A stretch of 64,000 nucleotides of DNA, from contig NZ_CP129683.1 in assembly GCF_041080835.1 (NCBI RefSeq), positions 2,232,001 to 2,296,000 of the forward strand, written 5' to 3'. Positions 8,506 through 17,416 of this stretch are shown here, piece by piece. This stretch comes from Bifidobacterium sp. WK012_4_13. Its GTDB lineage: Bacteria > Actinomycetota > Actinomycetes > Actinomycetales > Bifidobacteriaceae. Position numbers and translations under genes: made by a program. The notes beneath the pieces are model-generated. The model saw nothing but the letters and a program-made list of their open reading frames with translations, had not been told where the DNA came from and did no database searches. Position 1 is the stretch's first letter. Every line of letters starts with the position of its first letter.

Positions 8506-9426
8506 ATGACCTACATCAAGACGAATTCCAACAAGAGCCATGTTACAGGAATCCTGCCCGACGTGACGCTGCTGATGGTAGCGGCAATATGGGGAGGCAG
8601 CTATCTCGCCGCCAAGGATTTGAGCGCTGCGTCGAGTCCCGCAGCAGTGATGTGCGCGCGCTTCGTCCCCGCAGCCGTGCTGCTGCTCATCGTGCAAGCC
8701 TATCGCCGGCCTCCTGGGCTGAGCAAGGCCCTCAGACCCGGTCTGATGCTCGGTGTGCTGCGCTCGTGCACCATCGCCTTGGAAACGGTGGGAGTGACCA
8801 TGACCAGCGCAACCAACGCCGGCCTCATCATAGGCCTGTCAGTACTGATCACGCCAATCATGGAATCGCTGGTAGCCAAAAGAAGACTCTCGGCACAGCT
8901 GATGGGAGCCGTGGCGCTCGCCGTTCTCGGCATCTCAGGACTTATCGGCAACACTGGGCTGAACGCTCCTAATCTGGGAGACCTGCTCATGATCGGTGCG
9001 GCGATCATCAGAGCCGCACTGGGTGTGGCCGAGGCCAGATTCACCGCTTCGGGAAGCACCGACGTCATGATGCTCACCACCATCGAGATCACCTTCGGGG
9101 CAGTGATGTTCTCCGTGTGGGGAGGCATCCCGCTCATCGAGCACATGCACGCTTTCAGCCCGACGCAATGGGGCGAAGTGCTCTTTTTGAGCATGGGATG
9201 CACGGTGGCGGCATTCCTCGGCCAGCTGTGGGCAACCAAGCTCACCTCAGCGTCACGGGCTGGCATGCTGCTGGGAAGCGAACCCGGATGGGCACTGCTC
9301 ATAGGAATGGCTCTCGGCGGAGAACGGATTGGCACGGTCGGCATCATCGGTGCGGCGATCCTGCTGGGGGCTCTCATCTGGGGCAGGTGCGCCGAACGGC
9401 AGTGGAGAACCGGTACGCGAGTCTAA
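8506..9426 (+). CDS. EamA/DMT superfamily exporter
   Basis: 306 residues from ATG 8506; an upstream TTG at 8455 would add 17 residues. Ten hydrophobic helices fall in two EamA halves (about residues 15-140 and 155-290), with the typical first-helix motif AAIWGGSYLAAKD. DMT members export amino acids, nucleosides or drugs across the membrane. The substrate cannot be deduced. The divergent LysR gene is the likely regulator. Confidence 0.85.
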   Translation: MTYIKTNSNKSHVTGILPDVTLLMVAAIWGGSYLAAKDLSAASSPAAVMCARFVPAAVLLLIVQAYRRPPGLSKALRPGLMLGVLRSCTIALETVGVTMTSATNAGLIIGLSVLITPIMESLVAKRRLSAQLMGAVALAVLGISGLIGNTGLNAPNLGDLLMIGAAIIRAALGVAEARFTASGSTDVMMLTTIEITFGAVMFSVWGGIPLIEHMHAFSPTQWGEVLFLSMGCTVAAFLGQLWATKLTSASRAGMLLGSEPGWALLIGMALGGERIGTVGIIGAAILLGALIWGRCAERQWRTGTRV

Positions 9427-9540
9427 GGGGTTGCAAACACGCAAGCGCGGGAACATAGATCGCGGGTATGATGCAGCACTGCCTTGTGGCTTTCGAGGTG
9501 CAATGAGAAGAATATGAACCGCAATGCGATAACTAGTGTC

Positions 9541-9568
9541 TTGAAGTGCAATGTTGAATACTTATAAT
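9541..9568 (+). promoter_or_regulatory. Near-consensus sigma-70 promoter upstream of abiE
   Basis: TTGAAG (9541-9546), a 16-base spacer and a perfect TATAAT (9563-9568). The nearest gene start is 125 bases downstream (AbiEi). It could drive that operon with a long leader, or a small RNA. Confidence 0.45.
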
Positions 9569-9645
9569 GCCCGGATGCTTGCTTGCATACGATGCGTTTG
9601 ACGCACGAGGACAGTGACGGATAATATATTTCTCTCTCTCTTGAG

Positions 9646-9692
9646 ACAACTCATTGTGCTTGAGTTGTGTCATCATAAGATACAATTCAAGC
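9646..9692 (+). promoter_or_regulatory. AbiEi operator: three half-sites and overlapping promoter
   Basis: Three alternating copies of an ACAAyTCAAG-like word occur: ACAACTCA (9646-9653), its inverse within GCTTGAGTTGT (9658-9668), and ACAATTCAAGC (9682-9692). The last two form an 11-bp dyad with one mismatch, and its right arm abuts the ATG at 9693. TTGTGC (9654-9659) and TAAGAT (9676-9681), 16 bases apart, give a promoter inside the dyad. No ribosome-binding site precedes the ATG, so the transcript is probably leaderless. AbiEi antitoxins of this family are known to repress their own operon at inverted repeats. Confidence 0.6.
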
Positions 9693-10604
9693 ATGAACAA
9701 AGTCGCTAAGCTCGCATCACTCACGGCCGGTCAGTGGGGTTTGGTGACGACCGCGCAGGCGAAGGTTCTGGGTGTATCACGGCTTGATCTGTCACGCATG
9801 GAACGGGATGGCGTCATTGAGCGTCTGGCTCAGGGGGTCTACCGGGATGCGGGTGTTCCGAGTGACGGTTTCGAGGGCATCCGTGCGGCCTGGCTGTCCA
9901 TCGATCCGAAACGCACCGCGGAGGAGCGTCTGCGAAAGGTCCCGGACGAGGCCGTCGTTTGTCTTGAAAGCGCGGCCTGGATGCTTGGGGTTGGTGACTT
10001 TGTGCCCGAACCGTACCGGTTTTCCACACCTCGGCGACGGCAGACGCAACGACCTGATCTCAGACTGCGCACGCGACGCTATCCCAGCCGGTCTGTGCAA
10101 ATAATCAGCGGTCTGCCGGTGACGACATTCGAACAGACAGTGGCCGACTTGGTTGAGGGTGGAACCGACGTTTCCTTGATTCAGGACATGCTGCTGGAAG
10201 AGTTTATGCGACGATCCGGGAAGCTTGACAGGAAACAACTCGCCAGACTTCTGGCACCGCTGGCGAAGCGTCACGGCTTCGCCCCCGAGGACGGAAAGGC
10301 GATGGTCGCGGAATTGATAGGGCCGGTGGATGATCGTATCGGCGAAACGCTCCGGAATGCGCTCCAAGTGCTCAGTGAACGCTTTGAGCCCCTGAGGAAT
10401 CTCATGCAAAATTCGCCTGCAAACATTAACGCTGATGCGATCGCGGATGCCCTCATGCAGATCCCAGAATCCACGCAATTGTTCGTTGAACGCGTGCAAT
10501 CAGAGAAGGAGAATCCGGGCACCAGCGGTCCAGTTCCCGCAGACACTTCAGATGGTGCTCATTCCGAGGAGCCGTCAACCCCAGAAGAAGGGACAGCATC
10601 ATGA
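9693..10604 (+). CDS. abiEi: AbiEi family antitoxin (type IV toxin-antitoxin)
   Basis: 303 residues from ATG 9693. The N-terminal winged helix is typical of AbiEi (GLVTTAQAKVLGVSRLDLSR ... GVIERLAQGVYR, about residues 15-50) and is followed by the domain that opposes the toxin (LPVTTFEQTVADLVEGG, about residues 145-165). The C-terminal 60 residues are polar and rich in Ser/Pro/Glu. The stop overlaps the toxin ATG by four bases (10601-10604), so the pair is translationally coupled. Known role: it represses the operon and neutralises AbiEii, giving plasmid or island stability and phage abortive infection. Confidence 0.85.
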   Translation: MNKVAKLASLTAGQWGLVTTAQAKVLGVSRLDLSRMERDGVIERLAQGVYRDAGVPSDGFEGIRAAWLSIDPKRTAEERLRKVPDEAVVCLESAAWMLGVGDFVPEPYRFSTPRRRQTQRPDLRLRTRRYPSRSVQIISGLPVTTFEQTVADLVEGGTDVSLIQDMLLEEFMRRSGKLDRKQLARLLAPLAKRHGFAPEDGKAMVAELIGPVDDRIGETLRNALQVLSERFEPLRNLMQNSPANINADAIADALMQIPESTQLFVERVQSEKENPGTSGPVPADTSDGAHSEEPSTPEEGTAS

Positions 10605-11521
10605 CCGACGATACCTATGCCTACTCGTCTGGTGGCGCGGTCGAGGCCGCCATTAAAAGCGCCGCGAAAGCCGAGCATGCGCATCATCCGGAACGACAGG
10701 TAGGCGACCTCATTAGACAAGCCCACTACGACCGGTTCCTCAGCAGGATCTTCAGCGAGGGAGAGGAGAGCACCTGGGTGCTTAAAGGAGGTAGCGCGAT
10801 GCTCGCCCGCATCCCTTCGACCCGACGAACTCTCGACGCTGACCTTTTCAGTAATGGCTACGACATACAACGTTCACTCGATGAACTGAAAAACCTAGCG
10901 GGTATCGACCTGCACGATCACTTCGTCTTCGAATTCAGGTCCGTGACGCCAATTCTCCAGACGGACAATCAGCCGTACCAGGATGGCTACCGCGTGACGT
11001 TCGACACAAGACTTGGAGTCAAGCTTCTCAGCCCGATACACGTGGACCTCGTTGCCCATCAGGGGACCATGCCAAGGGCCGACGTCATGACACCCGTCAA
11101 CCGTCTGCCAATCGACAGGCTGGCTACCTATCCATACCGACTGTATCCGGTCATCTGTCAGTTCGCGGATAAGGTGTGCGCCGTGGTGCAGAAGATCAAC
11201 GGCAGAGATTCCAGCCGTATTAAAGACCTAGTTGATCTGGCAATCATCGCCGTCACTCAACGCTTCGAAGCTGGGGCACTCGAAGAATCCCTGAGAAGCG
11301 AATGTGGCCGACGCCAATTACGGTATCCCATCGATTTAGCAATACCTAAATCTTGGACGCCTGTGCAGTTCCGTAAAACAGCACAGGCAACCAAAGTGGA
11401 CAACATGACCATCGGGCAAGCGTACGCCCTAGTTCAAGGACTGCTGGAAGACTTGTATGCGCGCGACACCATGACATCACTCGAATGGGATCCAGCATCG
11501 TTGTCCTGGGCAGAGCGGTGA
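10601..11521 (+). CDS. abiEii: AbiEii/AbiGii family nucleotidyltransferase toxin
   Basis: 306 residues, with its start overlapping the AbiEi stop. The nucleotidyltransferase signature is present as WVLKGGSAMLARIPSTRRTLDADLF (GGS then DxD, about residues 48-72). A second conserved block, YPYRLYPVICQFADKVCAVVQ ... SSRIKDLVDL, matches the (K-D-L-x-D) motif of the family. AbiEii toxins transfer nucleotides to RNA (tRNA acceptor ends in studied homologues) and stop growth. The protein appears full length and intact. Confidence 0.87.
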   Translation: MTDDTYAYSSGGAVEAAIKSAAKAEHAHHPERQVGDLIRQAHYDRFLSRIFSEGEESTWVLKGGSAMLARIPSTRRTLDADLFSNGYDIQRSLDELKNLAGIDLHDHFVFEFRSVTPILQTDNQPYQDGYRVTFDTRLGVKLLSPIHVDLVAHQGTMPRADVMTPVNRLPIDRLATYPYRLYPVICQFADKVCAVVQKINGRDSSRIKDLVDLAIIAVTQRFEAGALEESLRSECGRRQLRYPIDLAIPKSWTPVQFRKTAQATKVDNMTIGQAYALVQGLLEDLYARDTMTSLEWDPASLSWAER

Positions 11522-11670
11522 AACCTCGTTGGTAAATATCCTGCGGTTAATAATCAGACATGTCTGGATAATGAAGCTATTTGAGGCGTTGAGAAGAGAG
11601 AATGACCTGATTGCTGCTCAGCGGTGCTGGGCAATTAACCCGAGCATTCATCCCGAGCTTTCCTCTCGAC

Positions 11671-11770
11671 TGTCATTCCGAGCGGGCGGAGCGAATCAAG
11701 GGATCTTCTCTGTTCGATTTCAATGCAGTGAGATCTCTCGACTACGACTACGCCTCCGCTCGAGATGACG
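11671..11770. repeat. Imperfect palindromic intergenic repeat overlapping the TIR gene end
   Basis: The left arm begins TGTCATTCCGAGCGGGCGGA (11671) and runs to GGATCTTCTC. The right arm (about 11730-11770) is its imperfect inverse, from GAGATCTCTCGACTACG to CGCTCGAGATGACG. This is the widespread TCATTCCGAGCGGAG-type bacterial intergenic repeat. Its right arm encodes the last residues (about NSSSRAEA) and the stop of the leftward TIR-domain gene. Confidence 0.6.
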
Positions 11771-12803
11771 AGTTGGGAAAGCTCCCAACCGCTCCACCCA
11801 GCAAGGCATCAAGACCACGAATCTTTGCTACCTCGGTTGCTAGTTCGATGTTCGCCGTAAATCCGGGTTGTTTGGTTGCAAGTTTGAAAGCCAACTCAGC
11901 ATATGGGTCGCGCTCTTCTCGGCCCAATTGGTCGGCTCGGCCGGATTTGCTAGCTCTGGTGGCTCGGTAGACTTGATCGTTGTCTCGAATGGCGCTGAGT
12001 AGGCTGGCAACGGAATCTTTTCCAAGATCTTTCGCGTTTTGTAGCCGGTCCCAAACCTTGTCTGTTTGTCGGAAGCAATCCGAGTTTTTTAGCGCCTCAA
12101 CCAGGGAAGCGGCGAATCCTGTCGTCAATTCTGGTTTCTGAGAGATCCATCTAATGATTTCTTCTCCGACGCTTGCGGCCGTCATCCCATCGGTGACGTT
12201 GTAAGCTTGCTTTTTGCCAAGTGGACCGTAGGGTGTTTCATTGTTGAACCTCAGAGAATAACAAGGCACTTGTCTTCCCATGAGCCACCCAACTTCCTGG
12301 TCGCACCAGCGACTCTCGATGAATTTTGGTGAGAAAAATACTACGCCGGCATCGCAACTATCTAGAACCCGTTCGATTTCCCTCTGCCATTCCGTGTCGG
12401 GTTCGATGGACGTATGGGCTACGAACAGGCTGACGCCCCACTTATGTAAGTATTCGCCAACTTGCCCAACTAGAGCTTTTTGAGTTGTCAGATGTGAAGC
12501 AAAAAGCTGCAGGGGAGCGGTGGCTCTTTTGGATTCTACGGAAATGACGATTCCAAACAGTTCTCGAACGCTATGTGCGAGATCATCGATTGCAGAGGGT
12601 GATAGATCGCGTATTTTCTCTATGACGATGCATGTGCGGCTACCTGTTGCGGAGCTTGAAGACCTCGACTCCCACGCCTCGGCCGTAATTTCTACAATCT
12701 GCAATTCATGCAGAATGAGATTGACGTCATAAAGACTCTGTTCGGCAAGAGTCCTTGCAATGTTTCTTATCAATGCGAGCTTTTCTATGTTCAAAGGTTG
12801 CAT
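11748..12803 (-). CDS. TIR-domain protein, putative NAD-degrading defence effector
   Basis: About 351 residues from ATG 12803; a GTG at 12812 adds three. The TIR domain spans about residues 125-245: a SLFVAHTS first strand, a GVVFFSPKFIESRWCDQEVGWL segment with the S-x-W-C-x-x-E pattern whose Glu is the catalytic residue in NADase TIRs, and a final WISQ helix. The first 110 residues form a separate alpha/beta region resembling small effector-associated domains, and the last 100 residues are unassigned. It sits directly behind AbiE, convergent with it, in a defence block. No Thoeris, CBASS or Argonaute partner is adjacent, so it may act alone. The C terminus ends inside a dispersed repeat and may be altered. 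Confidence 0.78.
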   Translation of the reverse strand: MQPLNIEKLALIRNIARTLAEQSLYDVNLILHELQIVEITAEAWESRSSSSATGSRTCIVIEKIRDLSPSAIDDLAHSVRELFGIVISVESKRATAPLQLFASHLTTQKALVGQVGEYLHKWGVSLFVAHTSIEPDTEWQREIERVLDSCDAGVVFFSPKFIESRWCDQEVGWLMGRQVPCYSLRFNNETPYGPLGKKQAYNVTDGMTAASVGEEIIRWISQKPELTTGFAASLVEALKNSDCFRQTDKVWDRLQNAKDLGKDSVASLLSAIRDNDQVYRATRASKSGRADQLGREERDPYAELAFKLATKQPGFTANIELATEVAKIRGLDALLGGAVGSFPNSSSRAEA

Positions 12804-13046
12804 GGTTCTCACTTACGTTGCTGGTATTAAAATGAACATTACGTATAAAATACGATATTCATTGGTATTGACCGGTGCTTCTGCTTGGACGGCCATAGAT
12901 TCAGAATCTGCTGACCGGACTGATCAAAGATGAGAGATGTCACTGTTCTGGCTTTGGATAGCAACGTTGAATGCCTTGAGTCATTGAACAAGAAAGCAGT
13001 CATTCGAAAGCAGAATATGGGACCAAGCCCAAAGAACTCATCCAGG
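12804..13046. other. Upstream region of the TIR gene
   Basis: 243 AT-rich bases with no gene. A short dyad (CGTAT-TTT-ATACG, near 12843-12855) lies about 40 bases upstream of the TIR start and could be part of its promoter. No clean -35/-10 pair stands out. Confidence 0.3.
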
Positions 13047-13523
13047 TCAATTATTCGGGTTGCGAACCGCCAGGGTCACCCGTTCGAGTGACAACATTCG
13101 GTGCGTCCATGGCAAAGAGCAAATCCAATTGCTTGCGGGTGGCTTCCAGTCAGATGGGGCGTTCAATGGTGCGGAGATGATAGAAGATGGCAAAAAGCGG
13201 CTCATTTCTTTGCTGAACGCCGATGGTGTGAATGTCGATGGTGTGAATGTCGATGATGTGATAGCCGAGGGTGCGAATGCAGCGTCAAGTTTCTCGCCGA
13301 TTGTGCTCAGTCGTTCCCCACGCATATCGACTTCGACATAGTCCATGGCCTTTAGCTCGCGCAGAGCGCATGCATGATCCAGATCGATGCCTGGTGAGCG
13401 CGATAGCCATGACATGTCCCATGAATCTCTGCCAGAACCAAGGTCAAGCAGCATTGCAACAAGTCCGAATATTTCTTTCGGCAGCCGCTCAACGGCCCCA
13501 CTGTCTGATCCCTGAACTTCTTG
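13047..13523 (-). pseudogene. Fragment of a winged-helix regulator-like gene
   Basis: A leftward frame, closed upstream by a TAG near 13525, reads through VERLPKEIFGLVAMLLDLG, then CALRELKAMDYVEVDMRGER. The latter looks like the recognition helix and wing of a winged-helix (MarR/ArsR-like) domain. An ATG at 13454 gives 135 residues. Its second half contains a run of Ser/Thr/Pro encoded by 15-base direct repeats (GTGTGAATGTCGATG units, about 13220-13260), and nothing recognisable follows. It is probably a remnant of a larger gene; a small real protein is possible. Confidence 0.35.
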
Positions 13524-13770
13524 CTATAGCGAGCGCCACTTGCAATTCGATTGTTCCTTCCCTGGGAAAAGTAGGAGAGAAATCGTTCCAAATAATGAAT
13601 TCAAAAATATCATGGAAGAATAGCACTCATCATGTTAAAGTAAAATATAGCGGCACTTGCTTTTACAAAACAATGCCTGCATTGGGGGATTTCGCGTGAG
13701 ACGCGGGATGTTAATTTAGCGCGCAACTATGCAACTATGCAAAGTTACGTGCCAATTTGAGAGGGGATCT

Positions 13771-16700
13771 ATGTCCTTAGGGAAGAAAAAAATGGATTCC
13801 GGAGTGGCTTCCATCAAGAAGCATGGAGCGGCGGCTAAAATCGTCGCACTCGTCGTGGCGTTTTTGACGCTGTTCTCCGGAATACCCAGCTCGGCTCAGG
13901 CAGACACTGCCGCTGCGTGCACTGCACCGTCGGCAACAGCGCCAGAGTCGTCGACCGTGTATAGGGATTTGACTTATAACATTTCCTTGAGCAAAGAAGC
14001 ATCAGCCCAGCCGGATGTTACGGTAGTTCTCGATTCCAATCTGAAGCTCAATGAAAGCAGTATCCCTGTTGATGCGAAGAACGGTCCAATCACAGGCTAC
14101 ACATACGACGATGCGACGAAGACCGTCACTCTGCAACTGCATGCAAGTCAGCAGGCCGTGCAGTTCAGCTTCGGCGTGACCCCGATCAATACCACCAATG
14201 CCGACTCCTCCACCGTCTATAATTCCACGGTTCAGGCGTGCGGTCAGAGCATCCCATTGTCGACAAAGGTTACCGGGGATCTCAAATATAACGTAGACAA
14301 GAATTACGAGGTAATTCCAGGTTCGGATAACCGTCAGGTCCGCTATTATTTCCAATACGGAACGGTCAATCCAAACAGTGACACCCAGACATTCTCCACT
14401 TGGAAGCAGACCTTGGTGGATGTATTGCCCAAGGGCGTCACGGTAACGCCTTCACCAGCCTCAAGCGATGGTTCGTGGACCAGCGAGGACAATCCAGACG
14501 GTACGGCCACTTGGACGTGGACGAGAGACAAGGTCTATTCTCCCAGCTGGACGAGCATCGGCCAGGATGGGAAAGACATTTATCTTGACGTTACCTATGG
14601 CAGTGATGATTACAAGGCGGGCGACGTTCCTCCGGCCAATGTGGTGACTTTGAACACAACATCAAAAACCGGAAAGGACAGCGGTCAAGCCACTGACAGC
14701 GTACAACCCCCGGCAATCACCGGTGGAAGCGCAACCAAGGAAGTCGCGATCATCAAGACGACCTCCGCTGGAGATACGCCAACGGTCTCCAATGGCGAGT
14801 ACTGGACATCCGGCACCACGGTAAACATCACCGGGAACTATATCAATACTGAAGACAACGCTCAGCTTACCGAAATGACGCTTCAGGATGTTTCAAGCTA
14901 CAAGAGCAACGCCGATTATTTCAAGCACAACTCAGTGGTCCGTATCGCCGCAAGCTTCAACAGCGTGATGCAGGCCGGCAAGTATCCATACACTTTCCAA
15001 TACAAGACCAATAAGCAAAGCGACTGGATAAGCTACGATACCTCCGGTGCGACTACTGCAAGCGGTCCTTTGCAGGTCGTGCCCGTGCAGAAGGGCTCGA
15101 GTGATGCATGGCGGTGGAGTGGCTACGATCGCATCGACCTCAATCGTGGTGAATACATCACCGATTGGAAGATAGTCGTTACGCCAACTGCTGGCAGCAC
15201 CATTCCGAGTGGAGCGCAGATCAAGGTAGCTCTTAATACCATTGCTTCATACCGTGAATTGACCGCTGGCAGCGACACCTCGTCTGATTCCGATGGCACC
15301 ACACCTTTGAAGACAGTGAATACCGGACAGATTCTTGCCACAACCAATGACAGCACTCCGGTGGACTTGACGAACGATGACGCTGAAACAACGACCATCA
15401 AGGATGCCGTTCCGATTCAGACCAGTATTTCTGCACCGAGCAACATCACCATGTCGAATGGTTCGGGAACTGCGACATACAAAGCATGCATTGCCAACTA
15501 CGACCCTTCGGGCAAGGCCTACAAGAACAGCAAGCTGCAGGTCGTTCTTCCTGCTGGCGTTCAGATTGATGCCTCGAAGGCGATCACGGCTATCAGCCAG
15601 GCTACAGACAGCACTGTGACAGCTCCGGCCATCGGCGATGACGCAGAAGTGTCTACCCAGCTAATCAATGACGGGACGCAACAGCTGGTTACCATCAACA
15701 TCGATAACCTGCAGTCCCTGCGCTCCCCGGAGACTGCTTGGGACGGATCATTGTGTTACGAGCTGCCGACTGTGATATTGCCTCAAGCATTCATCGCCGC
15801 TGCAGGCAAGGCAATAACAGCGACCTCATGGGCCTGGACCGCGGATGAGTCTGCACAGGGCAAGCCAATCACTCAGACCTGGGACAACAAGATCCAGACA
15901 GATACCTACAAGCTTTCAGATGGGATTACCCCAGATGGAAAGATTGCGAAGTCTTCGGGCGATAGCACGGTAACGGCTTCCGGCGGTCTGCTCATTGGCA
16001 AGAGTGTGCGTGCCACAAGCGCTGATGGATGGCAGGTATCCACCGACGTCGAATCGCCAAGCACACCTGACTGGCAGATCACCGTACTCAATGCCTTTAC
16101 ATTCCAACTGAGCAATGTGACGATTTTTGATCGGCTTCCCTACAAGGGCGATGCTAATAATAGTAAGTTCGATGTCAAGCTCACGGGTGCGGTCACCGGA
16201 CTGCCGGACGGTTCCGAGGTGCTGTATTCGAAGGACGCCACAAGTGCAGATACGGGTACATGGTCCGATGATCCTACGAATGCCACGGCATTCAAGGTAA
16301 CGACACCGACTCTGGACGCATATCAGAGCTACAGCTTGGTCGCTCCGACCTCTGTCCCTAGCGGTCTGGCATATGGTTCCGAAGCTAATAACATCACTTT
16401 GGGAACTGCCCAATATGATAACGATGGAACGCCAGCAAATCTGAGTTTCGAATCCAATCTGGCCCACATCGTCTCGAAGGATGTGGGTAGGTTCTCGGTG
16501 ACGAAGAGGGTCACTGGCGATGGCGCTTCGCTGGTGGGCAAGGATGTGGTGTTCTCGGGCACGTATTCGTATCCTGCGGGTGATTCGTTTGCCGCGGGTT
16601 CGGGCACGTGGTCCGCGAAGGATGGGCAGACCTGGACTTCGGGGGATCTGCCTGTGGGCGCGGTGGTGACGGTGTCGGAGGACAAGGCCGCTGACGTCGC

Positions 16701-17340
16701 TGGTGGCACGTGGTCCGATCCGAAGGTGTCGGGCGTGGCGAAGATCGGCAGGGATTCCACGGTCGCGGTGACGGTGGAGAACCCGATCTCGAAGGATGTG
16801 GGTAGGTTCTCGGTGACGAAGAGGGTCACTGGCGATGGCGCTTCGCTGGTGGGCAAGGATGTGGTGTTCTCGGGCACGTATTCGTATCCTGCGGGTGATT
16901 CGTTTGCCGCGGGTTCGGGCACGTGGTCCGCGAAGGATGGGCAGACCTGGACTTCGGGGGATCTGCCTGTGGGCGCGGTGGTGACGGTGTCGGAGGACAA
17001 GGCCGCTGACGTCGCTGGTGGCACGTGGTCCGATCCGAAGGTGTCGGGCGTGGCGAAGATCGGCAGGGATTCCACGGTCGCGGTGACGGTGGAGAATCCG
17101 ATCTCGAAGGATGTCGTTCCTCCGGTTCCTGACAGCCCAACGACTCCTGACAGCCCAACGACTCCGAGTAGTCCTGCAACTCCAAGCAGCCCCAACAGCC
17201 CGAGTAGTCCGAGTAATCCCAGTAATCCGCTTGCCAAGACGGGTACGGATATTGCTGTGTGGAGTTTTGCCACAGTGCTCTTACTCGTAGCGGGTGCTGC
17301 AACGATCACGTTTGCACGGCGTAGGCATAATCGCGAATAA
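13771..17340 (+). CDS. Large LAKTG cell-wall-anchored protein with duplicated DUF5979-like domains
   Basis: 1189 residues from ATG 13771 behind GAGAGGGG. A signal peptide ends near SSAQA-D (about residue 45). A long Thr/Ser/Asp-rich region of beta-sandwich type (about residues 50-900) looks like an actinobacterial adhesin stalk. Two consecutive 105-residue copies follow, beginning SKDVGRFSVTKRVTGDG and resembling the DUF5979 fold; they differ by one silent base. Next come a Pro-Ser-Asn-Thr spacer of SPTTPD/SPSNP repeats and the sorting signal LAKTG (1154-1158), a hydrophobic helix and RRRHNRE. LAxTG motifs are typical substrates of class E sortases. Codon use in the two copies is more GC-rich than in the rest, suggesting a separate origin of that module. 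Confidence 0.8.
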   Translation: MSLGKKKMDSGVASIKKHGAAAKIVALVVAFLTLFSGIPSSAQADTAAACTAPSATAPESSTVYRDLTYNISLSKEASAQPDVTVVLDSNLKLNESSIPVDAKNGPITGYTYDDATKTVTLQLHASQQAVQFSFGVTPINTTNADSSTVYNSTVQACGQSIPLSTKVTGDLKYNVDKNYEVIPGSDNRQVRYYFQYGTVNPNSDTQTFSTWKQTLVDVLPKGVTVTPSPASSDGSWTSEDNPDGTATWTWTRDKVYSPSWTSIGQDGKDIYLDVTYGSDDYKAGDVPPANVVTLNTTSKTGKDSGQATDSVQPPAITGGSATKEVAIIKTTSAGDTPTVSNGEYWTSGTTVNITGNYINTEDNAQLTEMTLQDVSSYKSNADYFKHNSVVRIAASFNSVMQAGKYPYTFQYKTNKQSDWISYDTSGATTASGPLQVVPVQKGSSDAWRWSGYDRIDLNRGEYITDWKIVVTPTAGSTIPSGAQIKVALNTIASYRELTAGSDTSSDSDGTTPLKTVNTGQILATTNDSTPVDLTNDDAETTTIKDAVPIQTSISAPSNITMSNGSGTATYKACIANYDPSGKAYKNSKLQVVLPAGVQIDASKAITAISQATDSTVTAPAIGDDAEVSTQLINDGTQQLVTINIDNLQSLRSPETAWDGSLCYELPTVILPQAFIAAAGKAITATSWAWTADESAQGKPITQTWDNKIQTDTYKLSDGITPDGKIAKSSGDSTVTASGGLLIGKSVRATSADGWQVSTDVESPSTPDWQITVLNAFTFQLSNVTIFDRLPYKGDANNSKFDVKLTGAVTGLPDGSEVLYSKDATSADTGTWSDDPTNATAFKVTTPTLDAYQSYSLVAPTSVPSGLAYGSEANNITLGTAQYDNDGTPANLSFESNLAHIVSKDVGRFSVTKRVTGDGASLVGKDVVFSGTYSYPAGDSFAAGSGTWSAKDGQTWTSGDLPVGAVVTVSEDKAADVAGGTWSDPKVSGVAKIGRDSTVAVTVENPISKDVGRFSVTKRVTGDGASLVGKDVVFSGTYSYPAGDSFAAGSGTWSAKDGQTWTSGDLPVGAVVTVSEDKAADVAGGTWSDPKVSGVAKIGRDSTVAVTVENPISKDVVPPVPDSPTTPDSPTTPSSPATPSSPNSPSSPSNPSNPLAKTGTDIAVWSFATVLLLVAGAATITFARRRHNRE
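16474..17103 (+). repeat. Two near-identical 315-bp tandem copies inside the LAKTG protein gene
   Basis: Copies 16474-16788 and 16789-17103 agree at every base I compared except one C/T near the end. A partial third start (TCGAAGGATGT) follows at 17104. The period is 105 codons, so gain or loss of a copy keeps the frame. Recent duplication, or homogenisation by recombination, is implied. Confidence 0.9.
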
Positions 17341-17377
17341 CATGACAAGCAGTCATGGTAATTGGTGATTAATCAGC

Positions 17378-17416
17378 AAGGGCCAAGGAACTCAGCAATG
17401 GAGTTCCTTGGCCCTT
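17378..17416 (+). terminator. Strong hairpin terminator
   Basis: A perfect 16-bp stem (AAGGGCCAAGGAACTC, 17378-17393, with its complement 17401-17416) and a 7-base loop, 37 bases after the LAKTG gene stop. There is no long T-run, only a short TTCGCT. The remaining bases to 17749 are AT-rich and hold no gene. An imperfect TTGAC/GTCAA dyad at about 17568-17590 may belong to the promoter of the next gene. Confidence 0.75.

Noticed and set aside
11671..11770. Insertion sequence or transposon end at the TIR gene
   Set aside because: No transposase or target duplication; the sequence matches a common palindromic intergenic repeat instead.
16329..17348. Minus-strand open frame over the duplicated DUF5979-like region
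   Set aside because: A by-product of the GC-rich tandem copies; no start context and no domain.
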